This document shows, one piece after another, positions 11,251-24,600 of a DNA stretch of 64,000 bases. Both the position numbers and the translations under genes were made by a program. The DNA comes from Diphasiastrum complanatum (taxonomy: Eukaryota; Streptophyta; Lycopodiopsida; Lycopodiales; Lycopodiaceae): contig CM055098.1 in the NCBI GenBank assembly GCA_029204225.1, positions 23,129,367-23,193,366 on the forward strand, in the 5' to 3' direction. Each line of letters opens with the position of its first letter. Within the stretch, counting starts at the first letter, position 1. The notes under the pieces were generated by a model that was not told where the DNA came from, did no database searches, and saw only the letters and a list, made by a program, of their open reading frames with translations.

Positions 11251-12046
11251 GTCCAACGTTGCACGGCTTGTCAAGTGAACAAGGCAGAGAGAGTAAGTCC
11301 TCCAGGCTTGCTCCACCCTTTAGAGATACCTACAGGAAGGTGGGAAAGCATCTCTATGGACTTTATTGTTGGTCTACCCAAGATGCAGAAGGGATTTAAT
11401 TCCATTATGTTAGTGGTAGACAGGTTCTCTAAGATGGCTCACTTCATCGCAACGACCACGAAGGTCACAGCTCTGCAAGTTGCTGAGTTGTTTATCCAGA
11501 ACGTAGTCAGGTTACATGGTCTTCCTAGGTCCATTGTCTCTGACAGGGATCCCAAGTTTACGGGAAATTTTTGGACTGAGGTGTTCGCCAAGCTGGGAAC
11601 ACAGTTGCGGATGAGTATTACTGAGCATCCTCAGACGGATGGCCAGACGGAGAGAGTGAACCAGATCTTAGAGGATATGCTTAGAGCATATGTAAGCGGT
11701 ACGCAAACCGACTGGGTAAAGCATTTACCACTATCGGAGTTTGCGTATAATGATAAGAGACATGCGTCCACGGGATTGAGTCCATTTGAGCTCAATTATG
11801 GTTTTAGGCCATTGAGTCCTACTACCATAGGCATTCCACAAAACGTACCTAGCGCCGCAGAGTTTTTGACTCAGATGCAGCAGAGGCTAGAGATGGCACG
11901 GGATAACTTGTCCAGGGCTATGGCCAGGGTAGAGAGTTATGCTCGTGAGCACTGTACCTACAGGGAATTTGAGGTAGGAGATTGGGTATATTTACTAGTC
12001 CCTCCGAAGTCGAAGGTGCTACGCATAGGAAGGTGTGCCAAGATAT
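11251..12046 (+). pseudogene. int: Integrase of element A, right-hand part
   Basis: Continues element A after the nested insertion. CTACQVNKAERVSPPGLL is the end of the zinc finger; SISMDFIVGLP, IVSDRDPKFTGNFW and DGQTERVNQILEDMLRAY carry the D-D-E residues, and FNYGFRPLSP-type sequence follows. The ORF runs open for about 260 codons to VLRIGRCAKIS and then leaves integrase sequence at about 12046, just where the GPF motif should come, entering LTR sequence of element C. About 70 residues of the finger region are missing between 4838 and 11251. Confidence 0.9.
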
Positions 12047-12050
12047 CTCG

Positions 12051-12197
12051 AGGGAGGTCGGATCCAGCTTGATACGGTCACAGGCCAAGGCACGGTGGGT
12101 GGACCCGGATTAGGTCCTACGGCGGGGTGGAACGTGAATCGTTCGGTCTCTTGTGGTTAACTGGCACCTGGAGGTTGCAGTAAGAAGGTTTGTAACA
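12051..12197 (+). repeat. Truncated 5' LTR of element C
   Basis: Matches the end of the 3' LTR from about 15394 onward; ends TTTGTAACA before the PBS. The 5' two thirds are missing at the fusion with element A. Confidence 0.9.
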
Positions 12198-12199
12198 TA

Positions 12200-12212
12200 T
12201 GGTATCAGAGCC
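12200..12212 (+). other. Primer-binding site of element C (tRNA-iMet)
   Basis: TGGTATCAGAGCC two bases after the LTR end. Confidence 0.9.
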
Positions 12213-14425
12213 ACTGCATGCTGAAAGCAAGTGTGTTGATCCGTAGTAGCTTTCTTGTAATTTACGTTGCCTTTGACATTTCAAAGTGGGCTTAAAACAA
12301 GATTTTTTAGGCACTTTTGTGTGTAGTCCTTGCTGTTTTTGATTCTTTTGATTGAAAATTTTCAAAAAAAGAAGGCAATAGGGCCCTTAGTACCCTACCA
12401 CGTGGCACTGTCCACCCCTGGACAGGTGGCAGATGGGAACGGGTTGTAAATCCGCTCAGTTTTAGTGTAGCGAACTGATCCGTGGGCCCCCCCAGCGTTA
12501 TATAAGCAAGGAAACGGTTACTCGTTGTTTCATCAACGGTGGTAGCCAAAAAACTCAGATTTCAACCATAAAGTACAACTCAGAAGCGGACAGGTGTCAG
12601 AAACCTTAGGAGGTATTTCCACTGAGCTGGAGATAAGCGAACAGTAGTTCCGTGATCCCCTACCTCTTTTCTTTTTAAAAAAAAGTGTATTCCTGTTGCG
12701 ATGAACTGCAACGGAAGGGAAGGGGTGCTGGAATCCAGCAAAGAGGGGTTGAATCCAGTGAAAGTCCTGGAAGGGGTGAGGTGGCATCTGTTGCCACAAG
12801 GGATAGAATTTACCCAATCCTTTGGCTGTGAACAAGTTGAGGTGGCAAAGAAAAGCCACTTGGCAGAAACTGTTATGTTCGAAACGATTGTTACTACGTG
12901 TGAACTCTGAAGCACTTGCCACTCAACACTTTGAACTAAGAACTTTCAACTCAATCTTTAATATGTATGGAGGATGTGGGGTCTAGAGCTAGAATTTGAA
13001 AGACACCACCTCTATACATTACATGCTATATGTAGCCCTTAGTTTGAAGGGGTTTCCACGCCCTACTACTCCTTGACTAATCCTTTGAATTGTGTGAGCT
13101 TTGAAGTTATCTCTCTCTTGCTTTTGTCTTCTACTCCATAGTTGGTTTTTTCAAGCTTTCATAGTGTGCTTACTGGTTGTTATGATACTCCATAGCTAGG
13201 CTTTGGATTTTGTCAAGGTACGCATTGAATCTTGTACAGAACTACCACTGGTACTCATGGGTGGGAACTGAATCTTGCACCCAGCAGATATTCAAACTAA
13301 GAATCAAGATGGAAGATTCAATCTTATTTCTGGTGTCACATGTTTTTACTAACATGAGCAAATCTTTTAATGATCAAATAATGCTCAATAAAATGGCAAG
13401 ACGCTACTACATAAGGAAGAATTTAAGGTCTTGTATGCAATAAGCAGAATATCTAAGGCATGTTGGGCGAGATCGGACGAGGCTTAAAATAAGAGCTTTA
13501 GTTCGACACTGAAGCATAAAGGATGAGAGGCTAAGCAGTGGGACATAGTTAAGATGTTCTAGGTCATATTCATCCCATCAAGTAGCACCCTTCAAGGGCT
13601 CTTAAAACAGATCATATAAATCTATGCAAAATGGGTAAAAAGCCTTATGAAAAAAAAGTTAAAACAATCATCCAAAAGAAACATGAACTTGGAAATAACA
13701 TTGGCAAATTGACACAAAGTTGCATTTTTTGATTTTTTTTGTACATTCTAAAATGTTGTTTTTTCCACCCCAACACACTGTTTGGCAACGTTCCGATCTG
13801 AAACGCTCCCTGATCCCTGAACCATTATGGAACCTGCATCTAATATCCCTAAATCGTTTTGGAACTTGCATCTACGACTACTTTACTTTCGAAACCTTAA
13901 ATTTAAGAGGGGGGAGAGATAACAGTCATGTTTTGGGAAGCTCCTTAGGCCCAGGTTGACAATGGGATAGAGTTGACTATATTATTTGGGCAGTTGGGGC
14001 ATTGATCATTTATATTAATAATGAGCCAGTTTCCATTCCAATTCTTACAAATTGTACCATTTAGTCTAGTGTGGTTGTTCACTTCAACAACTATTACAAG
14101 ATTTTCATATTGTATTCATTTTATAAAAACACATTTACATTTCATTCAAGGTTAATCGTACATTCGATCAATACTTGAGTTGTTTTAGGGTTAGCTTTAT
14201 TATGGACTTCAATTAGCAAAACCACATTGCAGAGGGCGGTGGGCCTATCTATGACAACACTTGGAAACTCAAGGTTTAGGATTTTAGTACTCTTTCATTA
14301 ATAGAATCTTGTAATGGGATTCTTCGTGAAAAGCAACTACTAAGCAAAATTGGGAGACTGAAAATCACAACTACACCTTTTATTGGAATGGCACAAAGTT
14401 TCCTTCATGCAAGCAAGAAAGACAT
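12213..14425 (+). other. Leader and non-coding filler of element C
   Basis: This 2.2 kb holds no recognisable domain. The first 0.7 kb may be an untranslated leader; a TATA-like TTATATAAGC at 12498-12507 lies below a GC-rich stretch with the inverted repeat TGTCCACCCCTGGACA, so an embedded promoter or solo-LTR piece is possible but unproven. From about 12.96 kb the sequence becomes AT-rich and intron-like, with only short ORFs, until integrase sequence resumes at about 14426. Confidence 0.4.
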
Positions 14426-15067
14426 GAATCGACAGCGACAGGTTTTAGTCCATTTTCTCTGATGTATGGTTTCCAGCCTAGGGCTCCCATTTCAATGAGC
14501 TTCAAAGGCCTCAAGATTAAGGCAGCAGTAGATTTCCTGCATGATATGCAAGAAATATTGCTTGTTGCTCGCGAAAACGTAAAAACGGCTCAGGATAGAG
14601 CCCAGTTTTACGCTAATCAAAAGCGACAACCTAGGGTTTATGAGGAGGGGGCTTGGGTATATCTTAGAATCCCAAAAGACTCTAGGGTATTGAGGACTGG
14701 AAAATGCCCTAAGTTATCACCTCGTTACGCAGGACCATTCCGTATAGTAAAGAAACTCCATCGGAATGCGTATCAACTAGAACTTCCTCAAGGTGTTAAG
14801 GTACATCCAGTTTTTCACATTAGTCGTTTAAAGGAACGACTTGGTGGAAAGGATGACTTGATGCTTCAGGAGGACTTAGTTCAGCTGGAGGACCTATCAT
14901 CCTTTGTACCTACTGAACCACAGGTCATTGTTGATGTACGCCAACGTGGGCTCAGGAACCGGCAGGTAACTGAGTACTTGGTTCGTTGGAAAGGAAGTTC
15001 CGAGGACGATGATACTTGGGAGAAGGAACATGACCTTAAACTGAGATTCCCTGGATTCCTTCCTTAG
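14426..15067 (+). pseudogene. int: Integrase C-terminus and chromodomain of element C
   Basis: The frame enters at STATGFSPFSLMYGFQP, the last helix region of the integrase core, and runs open for about 210 codons to TAG. Visible parts: LSPRYAGPFRIVKKL (GPF/Y module), VHPVFHISRLKERLG, and VTEYLVRWKGSSEDDDTWE, a clear chromodomain. The D-D-E catalytic residues lie upstream and are missing, so it cannot integrate. The stop is followed by a purine tract and the 3' LTR, the normal end of a chromovirus. Confidence 0.9.
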
Positions 15068-15082
15068 ATAAGGAATTTTTTA

Positions 15083-15094
15083 AGGAAGAGGGAA
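15083..15094 (+). other. Polypurine tract of element C
   Basis: AAGGAAGAGGGAA directly upstream of the 3' LTR. Confidence 0.75.
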
Positions 15095-15541
15095 TGTTAG
15101 GGACCCAACTCCCTTGGGTCCCAAACCCAGACTTGAGGCTAGACGATGACTGGGCCTGTAGACTTGACCGGTGACTCGTGAACCTGCATGGTTGCCACAT
15201 GTCATGATCTAGGTGTGCACATGGCTTGGAGTCTCTCTCCTTGGAGGTATACAAGGGGAGGAAGGCTCGATTGCCATCCATTCTATCTACCTAGGAGGAG
15301 GTGGATGGAGAGCGTGTGCACGGCCAGGATGCTTGCTGGCATGAGGCAGGAGATGGCTGAGAGCCTAGGCGGTGGTATGGGACGCCGTCTAGGAGGGAGT
15401 TCGGATCCAGCTTGATACGGTCACAGGCCAGGGCACGGTGGGTGGACCCGGATTAGGTCCTACGGCGGGGTGGAACGTGAATCGTTCGGTCTCTTGTGGT
15501 TAACCGGCACCTGGAGGTTTGCAATAAGTAGGATTGTAACA
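15095..15541 (+). repeat. 3' LTR of element C
   Basis: 447 bp, TGTTAGGGACCC to GGATTGTAACA. Its final 147 bp are repeated at 12051-12197. No target duplication can be checked because the 5' flank is lost. Confidence 0.88.
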
Positions 15542-15588
15542 TGATGCCTCACCAATGCTCCAAAGCCAGTTCACAAAGATCAGCCTCT

Positions 15589-15672
15589 TCAGAAGAATGA
15601 CAAGCTTGATGCATGGCTGTGCCTCAGGATAGATGGTATGTGTGCATCAGGATTCAAAATGAAATGAGGAAG
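15589..15672 (-). CDS. CID4: CID4 tentative terminal exon
   Basis: Acceptor TTTTTCCAG; reads [20 protein letters not shown] and stops with TGA at 15589-15591. Phase fits exon 12, but the peptide does not resemble the end I expect for the family. The true last exon may have been displaced by the element C insertion ending at 15541. Confidence 0.3.
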   Translation of the reverse strand, partial: LPHFILNPDAHIPSILRHSHASSLSFF

Positions 15673-18600
15673 CTGGAAAAACATGGTAACCTTTGCTACA
15701 AGGTACTTGGAGTCCTTAAGATGCACTCTAAAACATACATTGTAAAAATATAATATGAAATGCTTTCTAGCTGAAAATATGTGGCATTATGCAATGCTAC
15801 TTGACTTTTCAATTTATCAGGTTTACCAGTAAAGAACTATTTGCATATGGATAGACTGTATGAAGACAATTACCAGGAGTTGCATCCTAGTGATAAGTGA
15901 CTGTACTAGTACAAAACAAACTTACTGTACCAACATTTCAAAACTAATATTGAGGCTGTACCTGTGGAAATTGCTGAATGTAGAGAACTGGTCCAGGCTG
16001 AGCATACATGACCTGCTGTGGATACTGGCAACAGAAAGTTCAAAAATTAAGTATCTAATATTACAGATATAGGCAACGCTCAAAATGCCTTTAAAGATTC
16101 ATAGTAAAATAAATCTTAAACCAGACATTCTCAGGTCATTGCCAGGCTGAACAGAAATAGGATAAACTGTCCGGTGAATGTTGTATACAGCAAATTTCAT
16201 GTCTTGACAAAGGTACAAACATACCAATTGTCCAGAGGGATGTGGGTAGGCCGATGTCGGTTGCAACGGTGCTGCTTGAGGAAGATATCTGAACACCTGC
16301 TGTTGAGTGTAAGGAGGTGCAACAACCTGCCAAATAAAGTCTCTCTCATGATAAGAGAATGAATTTCCTTTGGACAAAAGACAAAGAGAAGCAGCCTCTA
16401 ATTTATCTTGAAGAAAACTGACATATCGAAGAGAACTGAGACTGCTATCAACAAGTGTAACATAGATAGATCCGGGAGAAGTCACTGGGAAAAGTAGACC
16501 AGATAAATCAACAAGGAATTCTGCAAATTACGACCAAGAGACCCATGGATGAAGCAACAAGAAGTAGGTACATCAACAAAAGTAACATGGCTATAAGCTG
16601 GAGCACCTTGAGAGGAAATAGTAGCGGCAAGAGCACGCACCTGGTCAACAAGGAAGGGAGTGTGATAGAAGACATCAAAAGGCTCCCAGATAACCTTTTC
16701 AAGAGGATGACCATCCCACTGTACCAATAACTATATTTATTGCCAATGGCAACTATCCTAAGAAGGCAAACCTGTGATATAGTAGCAAGTAAAAACGGAA
16801 ACAATTCTAGATCATAAACAAAACTAGCATCCTGAGGAGCATCATCCTTAGTGGCAGCACATAAAATACTAACATGAAATATATCACATGCTTGAGTAGT
16901 AGGAGGAAGCTCAATGGGATGTGCAATAGGATTGAGGCACTCATCAATCCAAAAAAGGTCCAAAATAATGAGGTGTGAGCTTCTCAATAGAAGCTAACCT
17001 ATACAAAGCCATGCTTAGCAAAATTGAACTTGAGATAAACAATGAACATAGTCACCCTCGGGCCTCATGAAACTCCACATGACGGGGGTCAACTACAGTC
17101 TTATAACTTTGTCTACTGTAAATGTGAAGTAGTGCAAGCAACAATCTCGCGAGCAACAGAAAGGTAAGAAGCAATGGTAACTGGTGCACCATCACAAGGC
17201 GCCACCTGGTGATACAGACAAATATCCATCAATGAGTATGAATGGACAAACAACCGTTCTAGAAGTTACAATCGACTGAGTTGTTCTAATTGTACTTAGC
17301 AAGACAAAATATAATGGGCAATAGGACAAACACAATGGTGTAGATAATCCTCTAGAATGCAATTGTGACCTCAGATTGGCCGTCAACAAATCAATGGTAA
17401 GCATAACCCATAAATATCTTGACATCCAAGATACATATCAGCTCTATCCAAAATCCTGAAGTAAATTTCATATTCCGATCAGTGAGAATGGATCATGGAA
17501 GGCCATGTGAGCGAAATATCTTTGAAAGAAATATATGGCCACATTTCTTTGCTAAAATAGGACTTTTGATTGGAATTAAAAAAACTTGTTTAGAAAATCT
17601 ATCAACCACCACCAAGCAAGAGTAATGACCACGTTGGGTGAGAGGAAGGCCAAGGATAAAGTCCATCGAAATATTAGTCCATTGTCTCAAAGGTACAAGC
17701 TAACTTTAAAAAAGATCACCAAGCTTTTCTCAAGAATACTTGTTACAAGCATAAAAGGTAAATTGTGGATAAGGAGCGCAAACTCAACTTCATAAATGGC
17801 CAATAAGAATGCTCTTTGACACATGCAAAGGAATTTTGAAACCCAAAATAGCCTCCAATTGGAGAAAGGAGGATGTTTAAAAGGAGCTTAATGTGTACGT
17901 ATATAAAAAAAACTGGAAATACAGAGGGAACCATAATGAAAGAGACAAAACATAATAGACTTGATGATTTCAAGAAGGCAGTAGCATAGATGCTGCAAAA
18001 TCTACTAGTATACGCGAGGGGTAGAGAAAATAGTAGTGACCACGTTATAGATAAGGGTAGAAAGGCAAGATAGAGCATTAACAGCAACATTACTCGACAA
18101 TGTCAACATGGACAGACTTAGGAATTGGAACTAGCAATATTGGAGATCACTGGGGTCTTTTTGAGTATAAACAGGAATTCCTCGTATTGTGCCTAAATTT
18201 GGCCATTTTGCCAACATTTTAAGGTTGGAGGGGATTATCTTCTTGCAGGGGGGAATTAGTATAGCAAGTAGCACATACACTTAACTAGAGATGCATCTTA
18301 GAACTGCTAATTTGTTGGATCAAAACATGGAGTGAGATTAAAATCCAACATGGTACTACTAGTATGGAAATGAATATCTTTAGTTAGTATGTAATATTTC
18401 TTTTACAATAATAGTATAACATTATTCTTATTATATTAGTTTAGCTAAAATTCTGACAGTTACCTTTAAAAAAATTCATGGAAAAGCAAAAAAATTTCAA
18501 GGAAAAGTAAAAAGTCTCCATCATGGTTCGGAGGTCAAAGCATAGATCAGAAGAGGAACAGTAACTAGAGTGCGAACTGAGGAGAACCTTTGCTCATAAG

Positions 18601-21600
18601 TAACCTGGATAGCATGTCACCACATGGCACAATCTTCTTCATCGCAAAGTCAAGAAAACTTCAACAAGTAACAACTAAAGAACTGCAATTACACTGAATC
18701 TGAACTTCAGGTTTGCAAAATTACCTGCTGTTGACTCTGTGGAGGTAATTTTATTGTAGCTTGCACAGGTAAAACTGCAGGTCCTGCTCCTGCAACATTT
18801 GGAACAAACGCACTGGGAGGCTGCATATATGGAGCAGCACTAGCAACAGCCATAGAGCTATTGTACTGACTGAATTGAGCCGACTCTACAGACTGCTGCA
18901 CGATTTGACTTAGGCCAAGCCCGACTGGCATCTGTATAGGTGCAATAGGATGAAGACCTGCAGCCATGTACACTGGACCTTGATGTACAGGCGAGGGAAG
19001 GTGTGCAGCACTCAAGCCTGGTTTAAAGGATCTTGCATTTGGGTTCAATTTGAACTCCTACCAAATTACACAGAAGTGATTATGAAATTATAGCGATACA
19101 GGGATTTAATAACCTCAAAAATTATAAAGGGGAACTTGGTATAGACGGTCACCTTAGCATTTGGATTCAATGAAGACACTTTGGCATTTGCTGACATTGA
19201 GGGTGCATACAGTTGTGATAGCATTGCAGATGAACTAACGGTGGGAATGGGATTTGATGTGGTAGACATTGCTGTACCTTCAGGATTTTGGTTTACAGTT
19301 GCAGACATGGGAGCAGTAGCTGTTGGTAATGTTACATAAGCGTCAGTGGGTAGTGACACCTGGATTGCTCCCAGTCCAACATCTGGTGCTCTATGTGTCT
19401 CAACACTCATTTCACTCATAGAAGTGTCAATACTAATATCATCACTTTGAATAAATGTTGAAGCTGCTGGGCTAACAACTGTATGGTAAGCGTGTATCAT
19501 CAGACTAGCTGGATTAGATAAAGTTGATGATGAAGGAACTGCAGCAGCAGCTGAAGTGAATGCAACAGGAACAGGAGTCCTTTCCAAAGATAAGGCACTA
19601 TCTGCTCTTCCCTCTGACATTGAAAGGGCATTTCCTCCAGCACCTGAGGTTAAGAATAATTTGCTGAATATCCTTGTACCACCAAAAAAATAGCAAACGG
19701 TTCTCACAAAAGTGCAAGACTAGAACACACTATCATTGAAATTACACACGTGTTAAGCTACTATTATCGAGGACTAAGGAATCACAACCAAAACGTCATA
19801 TCTACCTGCAGCTTTATTAAGATGTGGATCAAACTCCTTCATCTGAAGCAAGAGAATAGGCATCTCCACGTCAGACTCTTCATGACTATGCATGTTCACG
19901 CATTGGAGCTAACAGTAAAATGATGTATTGTTCTTATGAACTGCTAATTATACTTATAGTAGTCTCACAATCACAGAATTTTTGATACCCTGATTCTCAG
20001 TCTACTTACATTTCGGTCTTTCAGACTTTGACTAAAAGATTTGAGCTCATTGACTTCATTTTCACGTTGCCTCTTGCTCTTCTTAGCAGTCTCTTGTAAT
20101 TTAAACTCCTGAAATTCCCTGTAAAGTATCAAGACACCAGCCATCACGTTCACATGCTTCAAAAACAGGGGGACGCTCCAGAGATTTTCAGGAATTCCTT
20201 GCTACAGACATGAATCAAATGATACGAACTATTGGCATGTCAACAAAGGTTTTGCTTACTAGCTCACATGTCAATGACCATAGCTAGAAGGATCTCTACA
20301 AACTAGAATCACCACATGAAAGAGCATAGAAAGGAACTTTAAGTAGCACACGCAGCAAGAAGTATACACATTTGCTCTTGAAGAACCAACAAAAGTACAA
20401 GAGAGAGACATTGAACACATGTGGGAGGGGAGGAGCCCAACAAAAGCACCTTTCATGAATGCTTCAACCTATTCAAAACGCATGGAATGGACCCTGTTCA
20501 TAGCTTGACTCCTCTAGAGATGACCCACAATACTTATAGCACCAATTTCACATGTGTGAGAGTAGAACTACTTAATAGTTACAATGGAACCTCTAGATAC
20601 CTAGCACTGCCCTACTCTAACTTCCACCTCGAGGTAGCTTGAAAAAACAAGTACCTCGAATCCTTGCACGTATATATCAAAAGCTTCTACTATGAATTTA
20701 AGGGTCTTATAAAACATTTGTACATGAGTCAATTATGAACAAATGCACAACACATGCAGGCTAACGAATCAAAATTTACATAATGCACCTAGTTTTACAT
20801 CAACTCTCATCAAGGAACATAGAAATGGAAACTTCATATTTTCTTCCAAGAGAGTGATTGAATCATTCAAGAATAGAATCAGCTTTAGATCATTTAATAC
20901 CAAAATCTATTACCAATAAATAACAGAAACAACACAATTACAACAAATCTTGGCGAGTTTACATGCAAGATCAAACAGTACTAGTTGTGCTTGATTACTC
21001 CTAGACTGCCACAACATAGATGGCTATATTCTCCACAATTCTTAGTATGTAGCACAGTTGCCCGTTCCAGAACTTGACCCATTTCTTTTTGAAAAAAAAA
21101 ACGTATTTTTTTAACAAGGGAAAAAAAAGCAATAGATGCCATCTTTCTTCTTCAATCTTCTATCCCACTGTCCAAATCTCAGGAATGATTCTCCACAGAA
21201 AGAAACAGAAGAAGCTTTTCTGTGGATTGATGATCTGATGCTCGTTGAGCAGTGATTTCATCTCGATTACTGTGCACCGTTTGTCGGTTTGAGCTTTCTG
21301 CTACTGACATCTGTCCGGGTAGCCAACTGATTTGCAAATTGCAGCTGCCTTGATGCTATCTCAGCTGAAGAAATGGACTGACTGGATGAACGAACTGCCC
21401 ACTGTTGAGCAAATATTTCATTCTTAGCTTCCAGGTTCAGTGAGATCTCTGTAGTTCCAGCGGAATAGTTTTTGGGCTAGGCGTTTGAAAGAAACAAGCC
21501 TCAAGAAGATAGCTGATGAGCAAGCAATCAGATGAGAGTAAAGAGCCCTATAGTAGCTCGTGGATCTGTCCATTATATAGGCTGAAATCAAAAACCACAA

Positions 21601-24600
21601 GTGTTGTGGTGTGTTGACACCTCAATAGGATTGCATGCATGCAATTTGGTGACTCATCGAGGTAGGAGGTGTTGTGACTCACCTCTTCTAACTCATTAAC
21701 TTAATTATTTTTCCCCATACTAAATGCATGGGGGGCTAGGGCCCATGACAAGTGTCCATAGACCCAACTCTCAAAATAGGAAGTGGAGTTAGACTCTTGA
21801 CCTCTACATCGACCTACTACAAGCCCCAAAAAAGTTTTTGTGAACTTAGGACCTTGAGATTAGGGGGTTTAAAAAATATTGGTACCCCCAAGTGACTTAG
21901 ACAACTTTAAAACTAATTTTCTTGGGACATACCCCCATAGAAAATTTTAAGCAAAAATTCTAAGTTGAAATTTTTCCGAGTGTGAAGATTTAGAGGTCAA
22001 CAAAAATAGGCTTGATCTCTGACATATTGAACTTTTCAAGAAGTTCATGAGCATACTTAGATTGAGAAATAAATAGCCCCTGCGCTACTCTCCATACCTC
22101 AATCGCAAGAAAATATTGTAGTGAACCAAGATCTTTCATGTCGAACTTTGATAAGAGATCTTTCCCTAAATCATACCATGATCCGATCTTGTGATAACAA
22201 GGTCATCCACATACATCACTACAATCACAATATGACGATCCCTGATCAAAGTATAAAGTGTAGGCTCCGAACTACTACTCCGAAAGCCAAGCTCCTCAAA
22301 GTATGTGTCAATCCTCGTCTACCACGCCCTAGGTGCCTGCTTAAGTCCATATAGTGCCTTGTCCAACTTGCAAACCTTATCTTCATGTCTTGCTACTATG
22401 TATCCCTCTAGCTGCTCCATGTAGACTTCCTCCTATAGAAATCCATTCAGGAATGCACTCTTCACATCCATTTGTTGAATATCCCATCCAAACTGAGCTG
22501 CCAATGATAAAATTGTTCTCATAGTAGTTGACTTAGCAATTGGTGCAAAAGTTTCTTCATAGACAATCCCTTCCTGTTGACCATAACCATTTGCCACCAA
22601 TCTTGCCCTATGTTTATCTATAGAACCATCCGATTTGTACTTAGTTCTATAGACCCACTTGCATCCAATGGCCTTTTTACCTATAAGTAATTGAACAAAG
22701 TCTTGTTCTTCATGATTGAGTCGTACTCCTAATCCATAGCTTTCCTCCAAATGTCCTCTTTTTCAGCCTCCCTGAAAGAGATGGATCCTTGGTTCCAATA
22801 TTGTGGCCATATATGCAAAGTGTACATCCCAATCCTCATGATGATCCTCCTGTCGATCACGATCTTCATGTTGCTTTTCAAGCCTAGCTGATCTCCTAGA
22901 CCCTTTTGTACTAGACTCTCCCTGTCCCAAAATGACACTATCCTTGATAGTTTCATAGTACCATCTAGGAAATCTTCTAGTATCTGATGTAAGATGATGC
23001 TTCCTTCCTGGTGAAGTAGGAGGTGAATAAGTATCCCATGTACTTGATCTCTCCTTCTTTTTTTCTTTCTCATCAATAGTCACTCTAGGTACTTGGATTG
23101 GAGTGGGCGATATATGTGTCGATTCAAGCCCCTATAATGACTCCCACACAAGATAAGAATTCCTCCATCTTGCTTCCTATCATAAGGTATCTTTGTATCT
23201 TTATGAGATTCATCCTCATCAAATATCACATCCCTGCTTATGATGACTTTCTTACCCTCAAGTCATACAACATGTATCCCTTCTCTTGACTATCATATCC
23301 AAGGAATAAACACTTGGTCGACTTAGAATCCAATTTGCTCCCGGAATCCTTAGGTACGTGAGCACAAGCAGTACTTCCAAACAAACTCAAATGACTTGCA
23401 TCTGGTTTCCGACCCGTGTAAGCTTCCTCTAGAGTCCCATTCTCCACAACCTTTCTATGGCTTCGATTCAAAAGATAAATCGCCGTCTTAACTGCTTCAC
23501 CCCAAAACATAATTAGAAGATTCTTACTTTTGAGCATACTCCTCGCAGTTTCCACAATAGACCAAAAACATTCTTTCCACAACTCCATTTTGGTGAGGCG
23601 TGTCCGTGCTTGCAAATTGTCTCCTTATACAATGATCCTTGCAAAACACCTGAAATTCCTTAGAAAGATACTCTCCCCTTTTGTCCAAGTAAAGTATCTT
23701 GATTTTTCTACTTGTTTCTTTGTCCACCTATGTCTTAAACCATGTGAAATACTTGAATGCTTCACCCTTATTCTTGAGAAGATAGAGCAACGTCTTCCTA
23801 GAATAGTCATCCACAAACACCATGAAGTAACTTGCTCCCCCATAAGATTGAGTTCTCATAGGACCACACAAATTTGTATGAACAAGTTCTAGAAAATTTC
23901 TCCCCCTGAATCTACTAGATGGAAATTTCTTCATATGATGTTTCCTAAGACACAACCCTCACAAACCTTGTGAGTAACCATGTTGTATTTCCTAAAGACT
24001 TGATGTCCAAACCTTTCATGCCATAATTTACTCACTGATCCAATATCACAATACTTTTGCATGATGACCCACCACCTAAGCCTGAAGTTTGTACAATCTT
24101 CCAGCAAGAATGCCCTTAGCTACTACTTCAATGTCCTTCCTCTTGATGAGACACGACTCTTCATCAAATTGCACCACCATGTGTTGCTTTGCATTAGCTG
24201 ATACTGAGAGAGTTCTTCCTTATTCCCGATACATAAAGCATGTCCTTTATGTCCCCAATCTTCCCCGAAGGTAGTTTAACCTGTACTTTTCCAACTCCTT
24301 TTATATCATATGCGTAGTTGTCTCCCAACTTCACGTTTGATCCATCATCTAGTTTTTGAAAGATGTCGATGCTGAAAACAATTTGTAGTCTTCTTAATTT
24401 TTCATTAGATACTTCTTCTTCTTCAACAAAATTCTCATCCTGCTTCTTCTTGAACTTATTGTGCCAGCACTCCTTTGCATAATGCCCTAATTTTCCGCAA
24501 ACAAAGCAATTCAACTTTTGAACTACTTTCTTTCCATCTTCTGATTAATTTGACTGATTCTCCTCCATATGCTGCTTCTTCTTCTTCTTTTTCTTCCCTT

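Larger units (their letters stand above)
823..12046 (+). mobile_element. Ty3/gypsy element A, old, 5' part only, interrupted by element B
   Basis: Order: LTR (823-1284), tRNA-iMet PBS (1287-1299), leader, gag, protease, RT, RNase H, integrase. Domain order with RT before integrase is Ty3/gypsy. Element B sits in it at 4845-11245. The reading frame carries several frameshifts and internal deletions: the RT C-terminus joins the middle of RNase H near 4400, and most of the HHCC finger of the integrase is gone. It has no 3' LTR of its own; integrase sequence stops at about 12046 and runs into the truncated LTR of element C. It landed in LINE-a, in an RT-proximal linker. Confidence 0.85.
12051..15541 (+). 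mobile_element. Element C: internally deleted chromovirus-type Ty3/gypsy
   Basis: It is bounded left by the last 147 bp of an LTR (12051-12197) and right by a complete 447-bp LTR (15095-15541); the shared parts are near-identical (for example GGATCCAGCTTGATACGGTC in both). The PBS lies at 12200-12212 and a polypurine tract at 15083-15094. Only the last part of integrase with chromodomain remains (14426-15067); gag, protease, RT, RNase H and the integrase core are absent, and the middle has no recognised coding sequence. The first 300 bp of the 5' LTR were lost where C joins element A. Confidence 0.85.

Noticed and set aside
12480-12620. Pararetrovirus-like promoter (TATA with a structured upstream region)
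   Set aside because: No viral coding domain nearby; it lies within element C. Kept only as a TATA-like note.
13210-13443. Small gene at 13210-13443
   Set aside because: No domain or homologue recognised and no supporting splice or leader context; AT-rich filler.
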